A stretch of DNA of 64,000 bases from assembly GCF_003337305.1 (NCBI RefSeq), contig NZ_QPJO01000002.1:868001-932000 (forward strand), read 5' to 3'. Source of the stretch: Winogradskyella arenosi. GTDB taxonomy: Bacteria > Bacteroidota > Bacteroidia > Flavobacteriales > Flavobacteriaceae. The notes beneath the pieces are model-generated. The model ran no database searches. It saw nothing but the letters and a program-made list of their open reading frames with translations, and was not told the origin of the DNA. How positions within the stretch are numbered: position 1 is the first letter of the stretch; every line of letters starts with the position of its first letter. Both the position numbers and the translations under genes were made by a program. Shown in pieces: positions 46,933 through 56,300 of the stretch.

Positions 46933-47751
46933 TTAATATTGCTCTTCGTCATTTGGGAAGTCCTTCGACTTTACATCATCTGCATACTGGCCAATAGCAT
47001 TGGTCATATCTTCATACAGATTCATATAGCGGCGTAAAAAACGAGGATTAAATTCGTGCGTCATACCTAACATATCGTGTAAGACTAAAACTTGTCCGTC
47101 TACACCAGCGCCAGCGCCGATTCCAATAACCGGAATAGAAACACTCTCTGCGACTTCTTTTGCTAAATCAGCTGGGATTTTTTCTAAAACAATACCAAAA
47201 CAGCCAGCGCGTTCTAGCATTATGGCATCTTCTTTTAAGCGTTGTGCTTCTTGCTCTTCTTTAGCTCTAACCGTATAGGTTCCGAATTTGTAAATAGACT
47301 GTGGCGTTAGTCCTAAGTGGCCCATTACCGGGATACCCGCATTAAGAATACGTTTTATAGAATCTTTAACTTCTTTACCGCCTTCCATTTTTACGGCATG
47401 ACCTCCGGATTCCTTCATTATTCGAATAGCAGAACGTAAAGCTTCTTTAGGATCACTTTGGTAACTACCAAAAGGCAAATCAACCACAACCAAAGAACGA
47501 TCAATAGCTCTTACGACAGAAGAAGCATGATAAATCATCTGATCTAAGGTGATTGGAAGGGTCGTTTCATGACCCGCCATAACATTACTGGCAGAATCTC
47601 CAACAAGAATAACGTCTATCCCTGCGCCATCAACAATTTTTGCCATGGTATAATCATATGCGGTAAGCATAGATATCTTTTCACCTCGGGCTTTCATGTC
47701 TACAAGACTCTTAACTGTTATTCTTTTGTATTCTTTTTTTGCTACTGACAT
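46933..47751 (-). CDS. panB: 3-methyl-2-oxobutanoate hydroxymethyltransferase (ketopantoate)
   Basis: Adds a hydroxymethyl group from methylene-THF to 2-oxoisovalerate, the first step of pantothenate synthesis. Motifs '[32 protein letters not shown]', '[12 protein letters not shown]', 'VKMEGGKEV' and '[14 protein letters not shown]' identify PanB. Start at ATG 47751 gives 272 residues, the normal size; the frame is open upstream to 47814 but the extension does not look like PanB. It is transcribed toward the pseudouridine synthase gene 136 bases downstream. Confidence 0.95.
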   Translation of the reverse strand: MSVAKKEYKRITVKSLVDMKARGEKISMLTAYDYTMAKIVDGAGIDVILVGDSASNVMAGHETTLPITLDQMIYHASSVVRAIDRSLVVVDLPFGSYQSDPKEALRSAIRIMKESGGHAVKMEGGKEVKDSIKRILNAGIPVMGHLGLTPQSIYKFGTYTVRAKEEQEAQRLKEDAIMLERAGCFGIVLEKIPADLAKEVAESVSIPVIGIGAGAGVDGQVLVLHDMLGMTHEFNPRFLRRYMNLYEDMTNAIGQYADDVKSKDFPNDEEQY

Positions 47752-47995
47752 TGTAATTCTATTAATTGAATGTAAAAATAAGAAATAGTTTACTGAACTC
47801 TGTTTATGTTTCAAGAGATTTAAAGTGCAAGACGAGGATAACGTTCAAAATGTCGTTTTAAACCCATATAACAAGCTACAGTTTAAATAGTTTTGGAATC
47901 TATTTTTTTTTGTATTCTAAATTTTAAAAATGAATGCTTATAACAAATCAGCTTTTTGCTTAAACCTAAGTCTTGGAACAATAGGTGAAACGCAA

Positions 47996-48023
47996 AACGG
48001 TTCAGGCTTACACCTGAACCGTT
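47996..48023 (-). terminator. Hairpin, terminator-like
   Basis: Perfect 11-base stem AACGGTTCAGG (47996-48006) with CCTGAACCGTT (48013-48023), six-base loop. On the minus strand it directly follows the stop of the gene fragment at 48060 and is followed by a short T run, so it is the likely terminator of the vanished gene. Confidence 0.6.
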
Positions 48024-48059
48024 AATTTTAAAAGTTTGTGCAAGCAACCGTTTTTAATG

Positions 48060-48242
48060 TCAATTAGTTTGTTGTAAAGCTTGCAGTGCTTGTTCCGCCA
48101 TTAGTAAAGGTCTCATCGGCATATTTTGTGTAAGGCCAAAGAAGTAGTATAGCGTTTCTGATTGTAGTGGTTCTGCGACAGCTGAGTAGCTGTTAACGAC
48201 AATAGTTCCTTGAGTATGTACTTTTATAAAATGTCTAAAAAT
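48060..48242 (-). pseudogene. 3' fragment of an unidentified gene
   Basis: The minus-strand frame is open for about 60 codons without a start codon at its beginning and reads convincingly as protein: 'QGTIVVNSYSAVAEPLQ' and 'LYYFFGLTQNMPMRPLLMAEQ', ending with a TGA at 48060-48062. A terminator hairpin follows within 40 bases. No matching upstream part was found before the next gene at 48437. Family not recognised. The absence of a start and the terminator suggest the C-terminal remnant of a deleted gene; chance cannot be excluded. Confidence 0.4.
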
Positions 48243-48436
48243 TCAGTCCCTATTTCTTCTTCAGTGTTGGACTAAATCTATAAATCGGCTGCAAATTTAT
48301 AAAATAAACTAGCATCATGCCATTCTGTTTGAAATTTTATTTAGTTCCCTGTATTAGGGTTTACTGTTTAGAGGTAGCCCTGAGCACTTATAAATTATTG
48401 AGAGCTTAAGGTGTTGTGTTCAGGTATGTGGAAGTC

Positions 48437-49444
48437 TTAATCGTCTTGGTATTCCAACAATTTTACAGGAAGTTCTAAGGTTTCTAGTTTGGCTTTAAGA
48501 TCCGTTAATGCTTTGCTATTGGGTTGGTCTTTAAGTGTGATTTCTCCAATTCTAAATTCTGTGCCACCGAAACCCTTTGCCGGTAATACTTTTATAAATT
48601 CAATAGTACTCGCGTTATCAAATAGGATGAAGTCAAATTTAGTAGCCAATACGTATTTTTTAGTATGGTCTGAATACATTAGGCTAACTTGGTTAGGACT
48701 TATTTCATTTGATATGGCTTTCGGCGTTCTGAAGAGATCCTTATAGTATAAAGCTAGTTGTGCGGCTCTGATGTCATCGTCCTTATTTGCTATAGAAGCA
48801 TCAGCTAATTCGTAATGTCTTCGGAAGGTTTTTGTCTGAGAATACTCCAGTTCAAAATTGGCTATTACAGTCAACCCCTTGGCAAACTCAGTTTCTTTGT
48901 TGTAGAATGCGCTGAGGTAAGGTTTGGCCATTTCTATTTCGTTGTACCAGCCAATGTAAAGCAACGCTGCGGTTTCTCCATACTCTTCATTTCTGATACC
49001 TCCATATACGGATAAGCCGATTCTGAAATCACCAAACCACCAATGCGGTGCGTAAGTTACATAACGACTGCTATAGCCTTCGTTATATTTTTTTCCTTTT
49101 GGAAGTGGATTTTTATGAGTCCCATTTGGCATTCCTAAAATAGATTCTAGTTGTTCCATATAAGGGGAATGAGGCTTTTGAAGCCATCCTGTTTGGATAG
49201 GTTTTAGTTCAAACGAAATTGAAGATATTGGTTTGTCGTAAGCTGGGCCGTAGAATTCACATGATACGGCTTCTAATCCTAAGAATCCATTAGATTTTAC
49301 CTTGTGCAGTTTCCATGAACTTATCGTCTTGTTTAGGTTGTCACGTTCAAATAAATCGAATAAGTCGTTAAACGTTTGTCCCCATTTAAATGGTTTGTTA
49401 TCTATTTTAAATTCTTTCCAATTCATCTTTTTTGATATGGCCAT
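48437..49444 (-). CDS. Protein of unknown function
   Basis: 335 residues from ATG 49444 (a GTG one codon upstream, and ATG 49426 giving MNWKEFKIDNKP, are alternatives; the A-run before 49426 suits a Bacteroidota start). No signal peptide or membrane helix. Beta-rich with many aromatic residues ('YVTYAPHWWFGDFRIGLSVYGG', 'WYNEIEMAKPYLSAFY'). No recognisable motif; such genes are common in lineage-specific regions. It begins the run of minus-strand small genes up to 51040. Confidence 0.65.
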   Translation of the reverse strand: MAISKKMNWKEFKIDNKPFKWGQTFNDLFDLFERDNLNKTISSWKLHKVKSNGFLGLEAVSCEFYGPAYDKPISSISFELKPIQTGWLQKPHSPYMEQLESILGMPNGTHKNPLPKGKKYNEGYSSRYVTYAPHWWFGDFRIGLSVYGGIRNEEYGETAALLYIGWYNEIEMAKPYLSAFYNKETEFAKGLTVIANFELEYSQTKTFRRHYELADASIANKDDDIRAAQLALYYKDLFRTPKAISNEISPNQVSLMYSDHTKKYVLATKFDFILFDNASTIEFIKVLPAKGFGGTEFRIGEITLKDQPNSKALTDLKAKLETLELPVKLLEYQDD

Positions 49445-49566
49445 CACGCAGTTGTTTGCTGTTTTTTTTGTGTTTAAACAAATAAAATAGTCTGTAAATT
49501 CTGAGAGGTTTAATAAAAGAGGGTAGCGACCTTGCTATTCATTATATACAGAATTGTTGCCTGTGT

Positions 49567-50156
49567 TTAGTTAAATTTTGAATTTAAAAATGCGTCTAAC
49601 ATTTGTTGTCTTATCTTATCGTTGACAGCAGTTATATTTAAGGTAAATTCTTTTTTACCAAATAATCTGCTGAATCCTGTGGTTTTCATCTTTATTCCGT
49701 TTGGAAAATCAACAACAACGTCAAATCTCTGAAATTCCAATCCGCTAATTTTTTGAGTTGAAGAAATTGAATCGAGTTTTGCTTGTGGTATTTGAGTTTC
49801 GAGAGTTTGATAGAGCATTTCATTGACATCATGATAAGTTTCTAGATAGTTGCCGTCAATTTCTATATCATAGGGTTGATAATTAGCTTCAAAATTATTG
49901 AACTGTCCATTTTAAAAGTGAAGATCGTTGTCGCTTGATTAATCATTTCCTCGCCGAAAGTTTTTTCAATTGCATCTTTTCCTTTCTGTTGTGTTTTATT
50001 CCAATCCTTCTCATCTATGGAATTAAAATTTTCAGGAATAGTGATAGTCCAGTTAAAGTCTTTGTTGTGTATAGTTTTCGAATTTGTTTCTGTTTGGCTT
50101 GTACAGCTGTAAAGTCCTAAAAATAGAAACAGACAGGTTATTTTTAATTTCATCAT
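49567..50156 (-). pseudogene. Lipoprotein gene split by a -1 frameshift
   Basis: Two frames together make one protein. The first half (50156-49863) starts with a lipoprotein signal (lipobox LYSC) and runs to 'FKMDSS', after which it ends in out-of-frame residues. The second half (frame ending at 49567) continues sensibly upstream of its first Met as NNFEANYQPYDIEIDGNY. Loss of one base near 49890-49900, after AGTTC, explains this: adding it back gives about 190 residues in one frame. Either the gene is inactivated or it is a sequence error. Function unknown; the protein would be a membrane-anchored periplasmic lipoprotein. Confidence 0.7.
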
Positions 50157-50249
50157 AGGTCTCTAATGTTTTGTTTTTAACGATTTTGAATAATATTCTA
50201 GGTAAAGATTTTATGTCTTTAAAGGGTTCGTTTTCTAAATTTAAGACAT

Positions 50250-50534
50250 TCAATGACCGTAAGTGAAGCTTATTAAATAGATGATGGCCAACAGCGTTAA
50301 AGCCAAAAATATACTAGAAATTACACTCGTTACAATCGCCGTTTTGTTCTTATGATTTCGAATTGAAATGATAGAGAGAACGAACGTTATAAGAAACAAT
50401 AAAGGTGATCCTAAAATAAAGGATTCTGGAATTTTCCATGATAGAGGATGATCATTAATCACTAATAATAGAACTATGCCAAGGACAAATAAAATAAGAA
50501 TAACGGCAATATTTAATTTTTTATAAGTTTCCAT
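50250..50534 (-). CDS. Small integral membrane protein, unknown function
   Basis: 94 residues with three hydrophobic helices (about 8-26, 40-58 and 68-88) and short charged loops ('NHKNKT'). No named family recognised. It stands between the frameshifted lipoprotein gene and another small gene, all on the minus strand. Confidence 0.6.
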   Translation of the reverse strand: METYKKLNIAVILILFVLGIVLLLVINDHPLSWKIPESFILGSPLLFLITFVLSIISIRNHKNKTAIVTSVISSIFLALTLLAIIYLISFTYGH

Positions 50535-50587
50535 TTATTTTTCGTTTTTATAACTCACTCTAAGTGATTCCAATGTTATTAAACAAA

Positions 50588-50639
50588 CGCCAATTTCTTA
50601 AAGACCAGTCCTAAACAATGAATTAAGCATGGTGTTGGC
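50588..50639. repeat. Imperfect inverted repeat between small genes
   Basis: GCCAA (50589-50593) pairs with TTGGC (50635-50639), and CTTAA (50597-50601) with TTAAG (50623-50627), giving a bulged stem. It recalls attC-like hairpins but is too degenerate to be sure. Confidence 0.3.
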
Positions 50640-50647
50640 AGAACTTT

Positions 50648-51040
50648 TTAATCCTTAACGCGTTTCAAATTCCGGATCGCATAGAACTCAAATCCGTTTA
50701 TAGGCTTAATTTTTCGTTTTTTTATCCGGTAGGTGAGGGCGGTATTAATTTCTGTCCAATGGTTGTCTAATCTATCGTCTTTCTCTAATGTTAGCTTAAG
50801 AATTAGAGTGCTATTTTCAATATTCCAATGCCCTTTTAATTCCGAATAAATTATGCTGTGATAATGATAAAATTTAGTACGATGAAAAGTTCCGTTTTTG
50901 TAAAGCACTAAACTGTCAGAATCAACATAATTCCATGAAATTCCGTTTGTAGATTTTTGTTTTAATTTCTCTTTCTTATAAACATACTGTGAATGGATCT
51001 CTTGCGAAACCATACTGGTGGTAACAAGACCAAAAAGCAA
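50648..51040 (-). CDS. Exported protein of unknown function, possibly with a lost start codon
   Basis: 130 codons from TTG 51040, ending 'YAIRNLKRVKD'. The frame extends nine codons upstream and would add 'PLKTTVLIL' before the hydrophobic 'LLFGLVTTSMVSQ', completing a normal signal peptide, but the codon at the expected start (51065-51067) is ATA, not ATG. So the native start may have been lost or an unusual ATA start may be used. The mature part has 'WNYVDSDSLVLYKNGTFHRTKFYHYHS' and 'KGHWNIENSTLILKL', a pattern seen in lipocalin-like secreted proteins of Bacteroidota. Function unknown. Confidence 0.5.
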   Translation of the reverse strand: MLFGLVTTSMVSQEIHSQYVYKKEKLKQKSTNGISWNYVDSDSLVLYKNGTFHRTKFYHYHSIIYSELKGHWNIENSTLILKLTLEKDDRLDNHWTEINTALTYRIKKRKIKPINGFEFYAIRNLKRVKD

Positions 51041-51113
51041 TATTAGAACTGTAGTTTTCAGAGGTATGCTAAGTATAAATAATTAAGATGACGTTTTAAT
51101 TTGTTATTAGTGT

Positions 51114-52538
51114 TTAACAATCGGTCAAATGAACACCGACTGCTAATCCACCTTCAGAGGTTTCTTTGTATTTGGTATTCATGTCTTTGGCTGTTTCCCA
51201 CATGGTGTTTACCACTTTGTCTAGGGGGACTTTTACATTTTTAGGGTCGGTGTCTAAAGCTAATTCCGCAGCGTTAATAGCTTTAATAGCACCCATAGAA
51301 TTGCGTTCTATACAAGGAATTTGCACCAAACCTCCAATAGGGTCGCAGGTTAAACCTAAATGATGTTCCATGGCGATTTCTGCAGCGACTAAAACTTGCT
51401 CTGGTGTACCACCGAGTAATTCGCAAAGGGCGCCCGCAGCCATGGCTGAAGAAACACCTATTTCGGCTTGGCATCCTCCCATAGCAGCACTGATTGTAGC
51501 ACCTTTTTTAAAGATGCTTCCTATTTCGCCAGCAACCAATAAGAATTTTTTAATGTGTTCAAAATCGGCATCATGATTTTCAATCACTAAATAGTACATG
51601 AGTACGGCAGGGATTACACCAGCACTACCGTTAGTAGGGGCTGTTACTACACGACCTAAAGCGGCATTCACTTCATTAACAGCTAAGGCAAAACAGCTAA
51701 CCCATTTTAAAATTTGTCGGAATTTAACTTCCGTTTTTCTTATGGTTTCTAGCCATTCTTGCGGACTATTATAGGTATAGTCTCCAATGAGAATTTTATG
51801 GGTGTCAAAAGCACGACGTCTCACGTTGAGCCCTCCTGGTAAATTACCTTCGGTATGGCAGCCTGTGTACATGCATTCTAACATGGTGTTCCAAATGCGT
51901 TTCAATTCAAAATCAATATCAGATTCCGCTCTTAAGGACTTTTCATTTTCTAAAACCACCCCAGAAATAGGTAAATCCAATTGGTTGCAAAACTTTAAAA
52001 GCTCTTCACCATAAGAAACCGGATAAGGGAACGTACAGTAGAAAATTATTTTATTGGCCTTAGCTAATTTACGTTCTTCTTGCACTACAAAACCTCCGCC
52101 AATAGAGTAGTAGGTTGATTTGTAATTGCGCCCATTAATACGAGCGGTAAACACCATCCCATTAGAGTGAAAGGGTAAGAATTTACGATTGAAAACAATA
52201 TTGGTTTTAAAATTAAACGGAATTGCTCTTTCATTATTAAACATTAAAACCTCATCCGTTTTTACGGCATTAATAATAGTGTCAATGTTTTCAATTGGCA
52301 TTCGCTCTGGATCGGCACCCGTTAAGCCTAAAATTACAGCGTAGTCCGTAGCATGGCCTTTTCCTGTTAAAGATAAAGAACCATAGAGGTCCACCGTTAT
52401 TTGTTCAACTTTTTCAAAGCGTTTTTTATCTTTTAATTCCTGTATCCAACGTTCGGCAGCACGCCAAGGTCCTAAGGTATGAGAACTTGATGGGCCAACC
52501 CCAATTTTAAGCATATCGAATACAGAAATACATTCCAT
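51114..52538 (-). CDS. sdaA: L-serine ammonia-lyase (iron-sulfur type)
   Basis: Deaminates L-serine to pyruvate and ammonia using a [4Fe-4S] cluster. Of 474 residues, it has both domains fused: the beta domain with '[20 protein letters not shown]' and the alpha domain with '[18 protein letters not shown]', '[26 protein letters not shown]' and '[22 protein letters not shown]', where the cysteines bind the cluster. It is the single-chain form as in E. coli SdaA. The gene is alone; promoter box at 52563-52570. Confidence 0.97.
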   Translation of the reverse strand: MECISVFDMLKIGVGPSSSHTLGPWRAAERWIQELKDKKRFEKVEQITVDLYGSLSLTGKGHATDYAVILGLTGADPERMPIENIDTIINAVKTDEVLMFNNERAIPFNFKTNIVFNRKFLPFHSNGMVFTARINGRNYKSTYYSIGGGFVVQEERKLAKANKIIFYCTFPYPVSYGEELLKFCNQLDLPISGVVLENEKSLRAESDIDFELKRIWNTMLECMYTGCHTEGNLPGGLNVRRRAFDTHKILIGDYTYNSPQEWLETIRKTEVKFRQILKWVSCFALAVNEVNAALGRVVTAPTNGSAGVIPAVLMYYLVIENHDADFEHIKKFLLVAGEIGSIFKKGATISAAMGGCQAEIGVSSAMAAGALCELLGGTPEQVLVAAEIAMEHHLGLTCDPIGGLVQIPCIERNSMGAIKAINAAELALDTDPKNVKVPLDKVVNTMWETAKDMNTKYKETSEGGLAVGVHLTDC

Positions 52539-52562
52539 TTAAATCGCAATTTAGTCGTGTTG

Positions 52563-52570
52563 CAAATATA
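52563..52570 (-). promoter_or_regulatory. -7 promoter box for sdaA
   Basis: Minus-strand TATATTTG fits TAnnTTTG; the ATG at 52538 is 24 bases downstream. A TTTC element about 17 bases further upstream could be the -33 box. Confidence 0.55.
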
Positions 52571-52606
52571 GAAGATGTGACTTAAAAGAAAATAGTTCTA
52601 GACATA

Positions 52607-52641
52607 AAAAAAATCCTGAAATAGATTTTCAGGATTTTTTT
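52607..52641. terminator. Bidirectional terminator between sdaA promoter region and the next gene
   Basis: Stem AAAAAAATCCTGAA (52607-52620) with TTCAGGATTTTTTT (52628-52641), T runs on both strands. On the minus strand it follows the lipoprotein gene that ends at 52664. Confidence 0.9.
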
Positions 52642-52663
52642 ACTAAGTTGGTTGGTTTCTTCA

Positions 52664-53188
52664 TTATAAAGCCTCAAAGTCCGTGATATTATAGGCTTCT
52701 ATAACGGCATCGAGTTGAGAGACATCAATATTGAGATTAAGAAGGTCGGCCGGTAAAATCACAATTCTAAAAACTTGATTTTGGGTATAGGCACTGTCTA
52801 AAGTTGAAAGTTCAAAATTTCCATCAATCAATAGTTCAACATCTGCATAAGTGTGGTTAAATACATACTGAATAATATCAGCGTCCTCAAGGAAGAAATT
52901 CTGAGGTAAGGGAGACCAAGCGTCCGTAGCTTCTCCGTTCACGGTAACCACATCTTCTAAGCGGTAGACTAAAACCACGTCACTATCGAGTAAATTATAG
53001 GGAAGGGCAATGAGCGCTTCTTGCAAACCGTTGTCGGGATTATATTGAAAGTCTACAGGGGAAACTTCGAAGGATAGGGCGGCATATTCATCTGCCGATA
53101 AGCCATTTAAACCAGGTGGACCTTGATCGCCTTCACAGGCCATAAAGAAGAAGGTGAGGCTTACTAATAAATAAGTGAAATTTTTCAT
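52664..53188 (-). CDS. Lipoprotein with a collagen-like GDQGPPG segment, unknown function
   Basis: 174 residues. A lipoprotein signal peptide ends in the lipobox MAC (Cys18) followed by EGDQGPPGLNG, a collagen-like stub common in flavobacterial lipoproteins. The remainder is acidic and beta-rich ('VVLVYRLEDVVTVNGEATDAWSPLPQNFF'). No enzymatic motif. It is probably an outer-membrane or surface lipoprotein. It shares strand with the large gene at 53341 but is separated from it by a terminator hairpin. Confidence 0.75.
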   Translation of the reverse strand: MKNFTYLLVSLTFFFMACEGDQGPPGLNGLSADEYAALSFEVSPVDFQYNPDNGLQEALIALPYNLLDSDVVLVYRLEDVVTVNGEATDAWSPLPQNFFLEDADIIQYVFNHTYADVELLIDGNFELSTLDSAYTQNQVFRIVILPADLLNLNIDVSQLDAVIEAYNITDFEAL

Positions 53189-53290
53189 GCGATTCTATTT
53201 TTAATGAAAGTTATGAAATTTATATGACGATTAGAATGCTACACTTAAATTTAACGTTCTATAGACGATAATATAAACTTTAAAATAAAA

Positions 53291-53316
53291 AAACACCTTC
53301 AAAATTGAAGGTGTTT
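53291..53316 (-). terminator. Terminator after the large secreted protein gene
   Basis: Stem AAACACCTTCAA (53291-53302) with TTGAAGGTGTTT (53305-53316). The long T run lies on the minus strand, so it ends the gene that stops at 53341. Confidence 0.85.
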
Positions 53317-53340
53317 GAGGTTCAAGTATGGAATCTTAAA

Positions 53341-56300
53341 TTAATCGATGATAAGTTTTAAGCTTTCTCCTGAATGTATTTTTACAATATAAGTACCCGA
53401 TTTTAAGTGTGGTAATTGTAATGTTCTCGTGTTTGTTTTCTGTAGAATTTCGCGACCTTGAAGATCTACTAATGTTAAGCTTACGACTTTATTAAAGTAA
53501 ACAATGTCGTTAGATTTAGAAGGGTTAGGATAGAACTTAAGCGGCTTAGACGCTATGTCAAAATTATCAGTACCTAAGGTGTTATTCTGTAGCGCATAAA
53601 AACTGAGTGTAGAGCTCACTTCATTGGCCATAATGACTAATCCAGTTGCATTAGGACTGTCTTCTGGTTGCACGTAAATAATACCTTCAGGACCTAAATC
53701 ACCGCCTTCATCATCACCTAAGGTTCTATTATTACTGTAGTTTTCAAACACAGGACTGTTAGGGTTTGTAATGTTGTAAGTCATAAAGCCACCAACACGT
53801 TCTAAGGTAATAAAGGCGTAGAATTCGCCATTAATTTCAGCTATAGTAACACCTTCTGGTTCAGGTCCCTTGTTGTCACTTCTATTTTTGAAATTATTAT
53901 TGCTATTACTGGCATTAAATAAAGCCCCGTAAGTTGGGTGATTAGCGGTGATACGTTCAAAATCATCACCACTATCATAAACCTGTATTCCGGTGGTTGC
54001 ATTCCAAATACTAAAAGAGCGGGATCCAAAAACATGAATCTCATCAAAGTCGCCATCGTTATCTAAATCACCATGAGCATTAGTCGCTGTTAAACGCCCT
54101 AAATTTTGATCTAATTGTAAAAATTCAGCATTAGGGAATATGGTAGGATCTAAATTTAAACCGCTAACACGTTCTTCCTCTTCAAAGGTATCGTATTCTC
54201 TAGCATCACCTTCATTAGCGGTAACTAAATAGGTGGTGCCGTTAATTTCGTAAGAGGCGATGGCATCGGGCATATACATTCCTTTTACAGGCCAATTAGA
54301 TAAGTAAATGAAATCCGTATCATCGGAAGCATCCAAGCTATGACCCGTTAAGCTGTGATCTTTTAAGCCTAAGGGTAAAATGTCTGTAATGGTATTTGTA
54401 GTTAGGTCAATTACGGCAACGGCATTATTCTCTTGTAAGGTTACATAAGCGGTTTGAGAATCCGTAGAAAACGTAATGTATTCAGGTTCTAAATCTTGAG
54501 ATACCGTAGCACCTGGGCCAAATACTCTAACCCCTGCAGCTTTTAAAGTGTTTATTTGGCTGTCAAAACTATTAAAATTAAGCTGTGTAACATCAGTCTG
54601 TGAGATATTAGCTAAACCTCCGGTAACATCAATTACTGAGATGCTGCCTTCAGGATCTATAGAGTAATTCGCATTCGGTTGTCCTTCATTTGCGACTAAG
54701 AGTTGATTTCCATCAGGACTAAAGCCTACCATATCGGGAAGATTTCCAGCAGTAACCGTCGCTAAAATGTCACCATCAATAGTGCAAAATAACACAACGC
54801 CATCTTCTAAAGGTCCTTTAGAAATACCGATCGCTACTATATTATTCTTGTAAGCAACACTAGTGGGGTCGCCATAACTCGATAAATCGATAGCGTTAAG
54901 GGTGGAAATCGCATTGATATCAGAGAAATCTATAATTTCTAATTTCTGCCCGACTGAGTTTAGTACAAATAAACGTTCCGAAACAGGGTCGTGGGCAACA
55001 ATTTCAGCAGAGCCAGCAGCATCAACCATATAACTAGATACATACTCAATGTCTAAAGCATTGGCACTTGAGGGTACTGAGTTATCATTATCTAAAATGT
55101 AAATTCCTGCGGTGTGGGTACCACCAAGAGTGGCGTTGCTCGGGTTAGACAGTTCTAGAATAAAGAGTTCATCCATCTCAGGGAGATTATCATCTATAAT
55201 AGGAATAGTGATGCTTTGCGTAGTGGAAGAATACGCCGGAAAGATGAGCGTTTGATTGGTGAATGTAAAATCAATAAGTCCTGTTGCGGTTAATAATTCT
55301 GAAACCAAATTAAGATCAACTGAAACTAAGCTTGTTGGTGTTGCTGATAAGCCTACAGTAAGATCTATAGCAAGACCGTTTTCTTGAATCACATAAGTGC
55401 TTTCTGAAAAACTAATTTGAGGAAGACTCATGGTAATAGGCGTGTAGCTTCCTGGAGTAGCAAATACATTATCTCCTAAAGAGGGTCCTACCAAATTATT
55501 AGCAGGAGCCCAATTGGTACCGTCAAAAAAATCAGCATTATGATTTAATAGCTCTAAAGAAGGTCCATCGCCATCTGCTGAGGTTGGCCAAGGAGCGTCA
55601 TCGCTATATTCAACCTGTGAAATAACAGTACCATCAGAATTTTTAATTTCTAAGACTTCTCCGCCATTTCCTAAAGCATTTGAAATGGATTGTGGCATAT
55701 CTAAAAATGAAACCCCATAAAAAGCTTCTGCTGTCATTTTATCTGTGGCTAATAAAACAGTGGATTCTGGGGCTAAGGTCATTTCAGGAAAGGTAAAAGT
55801 GAAATTTCCTTCGTCATTAACCGTAATACCACCTAAATGAAGTGGTGTAGTCGTGGTATTGTAAAGTTCTAAAAATTCTAAGGCATCAGAATTATCAGAA
55901 GGCGCATTGTACATGATTTCTGTAAAGATTAAGCCTGTAGATAAATCATTGTAAAATAATGCTTCACTTACATAAGCCGTTACTTGCGTGTTGCCAGAAG
56001 CGTCTTCTAAATTGTTTATAGATAGGATGTAGGCTGTACCTACAGTAAAACCAGAATGAGTAATAGTCGCAGTGTGTGTACTACTATTATAGGTAACGGC
56101 ATCAATACTAACGGTTGGACTAAAATTATAGTGATTTAAGTCTTCCGCAGTCGTTGAGGTCACCGTTTCAGTAAAGCTTACCTCTACAATATATTGATTA
56201 GTCGCTGTCACCTGAGCAACATTTGGAGGATTAGTATCTGATGTGGCTAGGATAAAAGCGTCAATATTAAATGGAACATCGGGAGTGATGTTGTCTATAC

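Larger units (their letters stand above)
47752..48436. other. 685-base gene-poor region with a terminator hairpin and a 3' gene fragment
   Basis: The only coding-like signal is a fragment on the minus strand (48060-48242) followed by the hairpin at 47996-48023. The rest (48243-48436 and 47752-47995) shows nothing recognisable beyond A/T-rich sequence and a short open frame on the plus strand at 47931-48026 that overlaps the hairpin and is probably chance. Confidence 0.4.

Noticed and set aside
47931..48026. 31-codon plus-strand frame in the panB upstream spacer
   Set aside because: Overlaps the terminator hairpin at 47996-48023 and has no leader or family signal.
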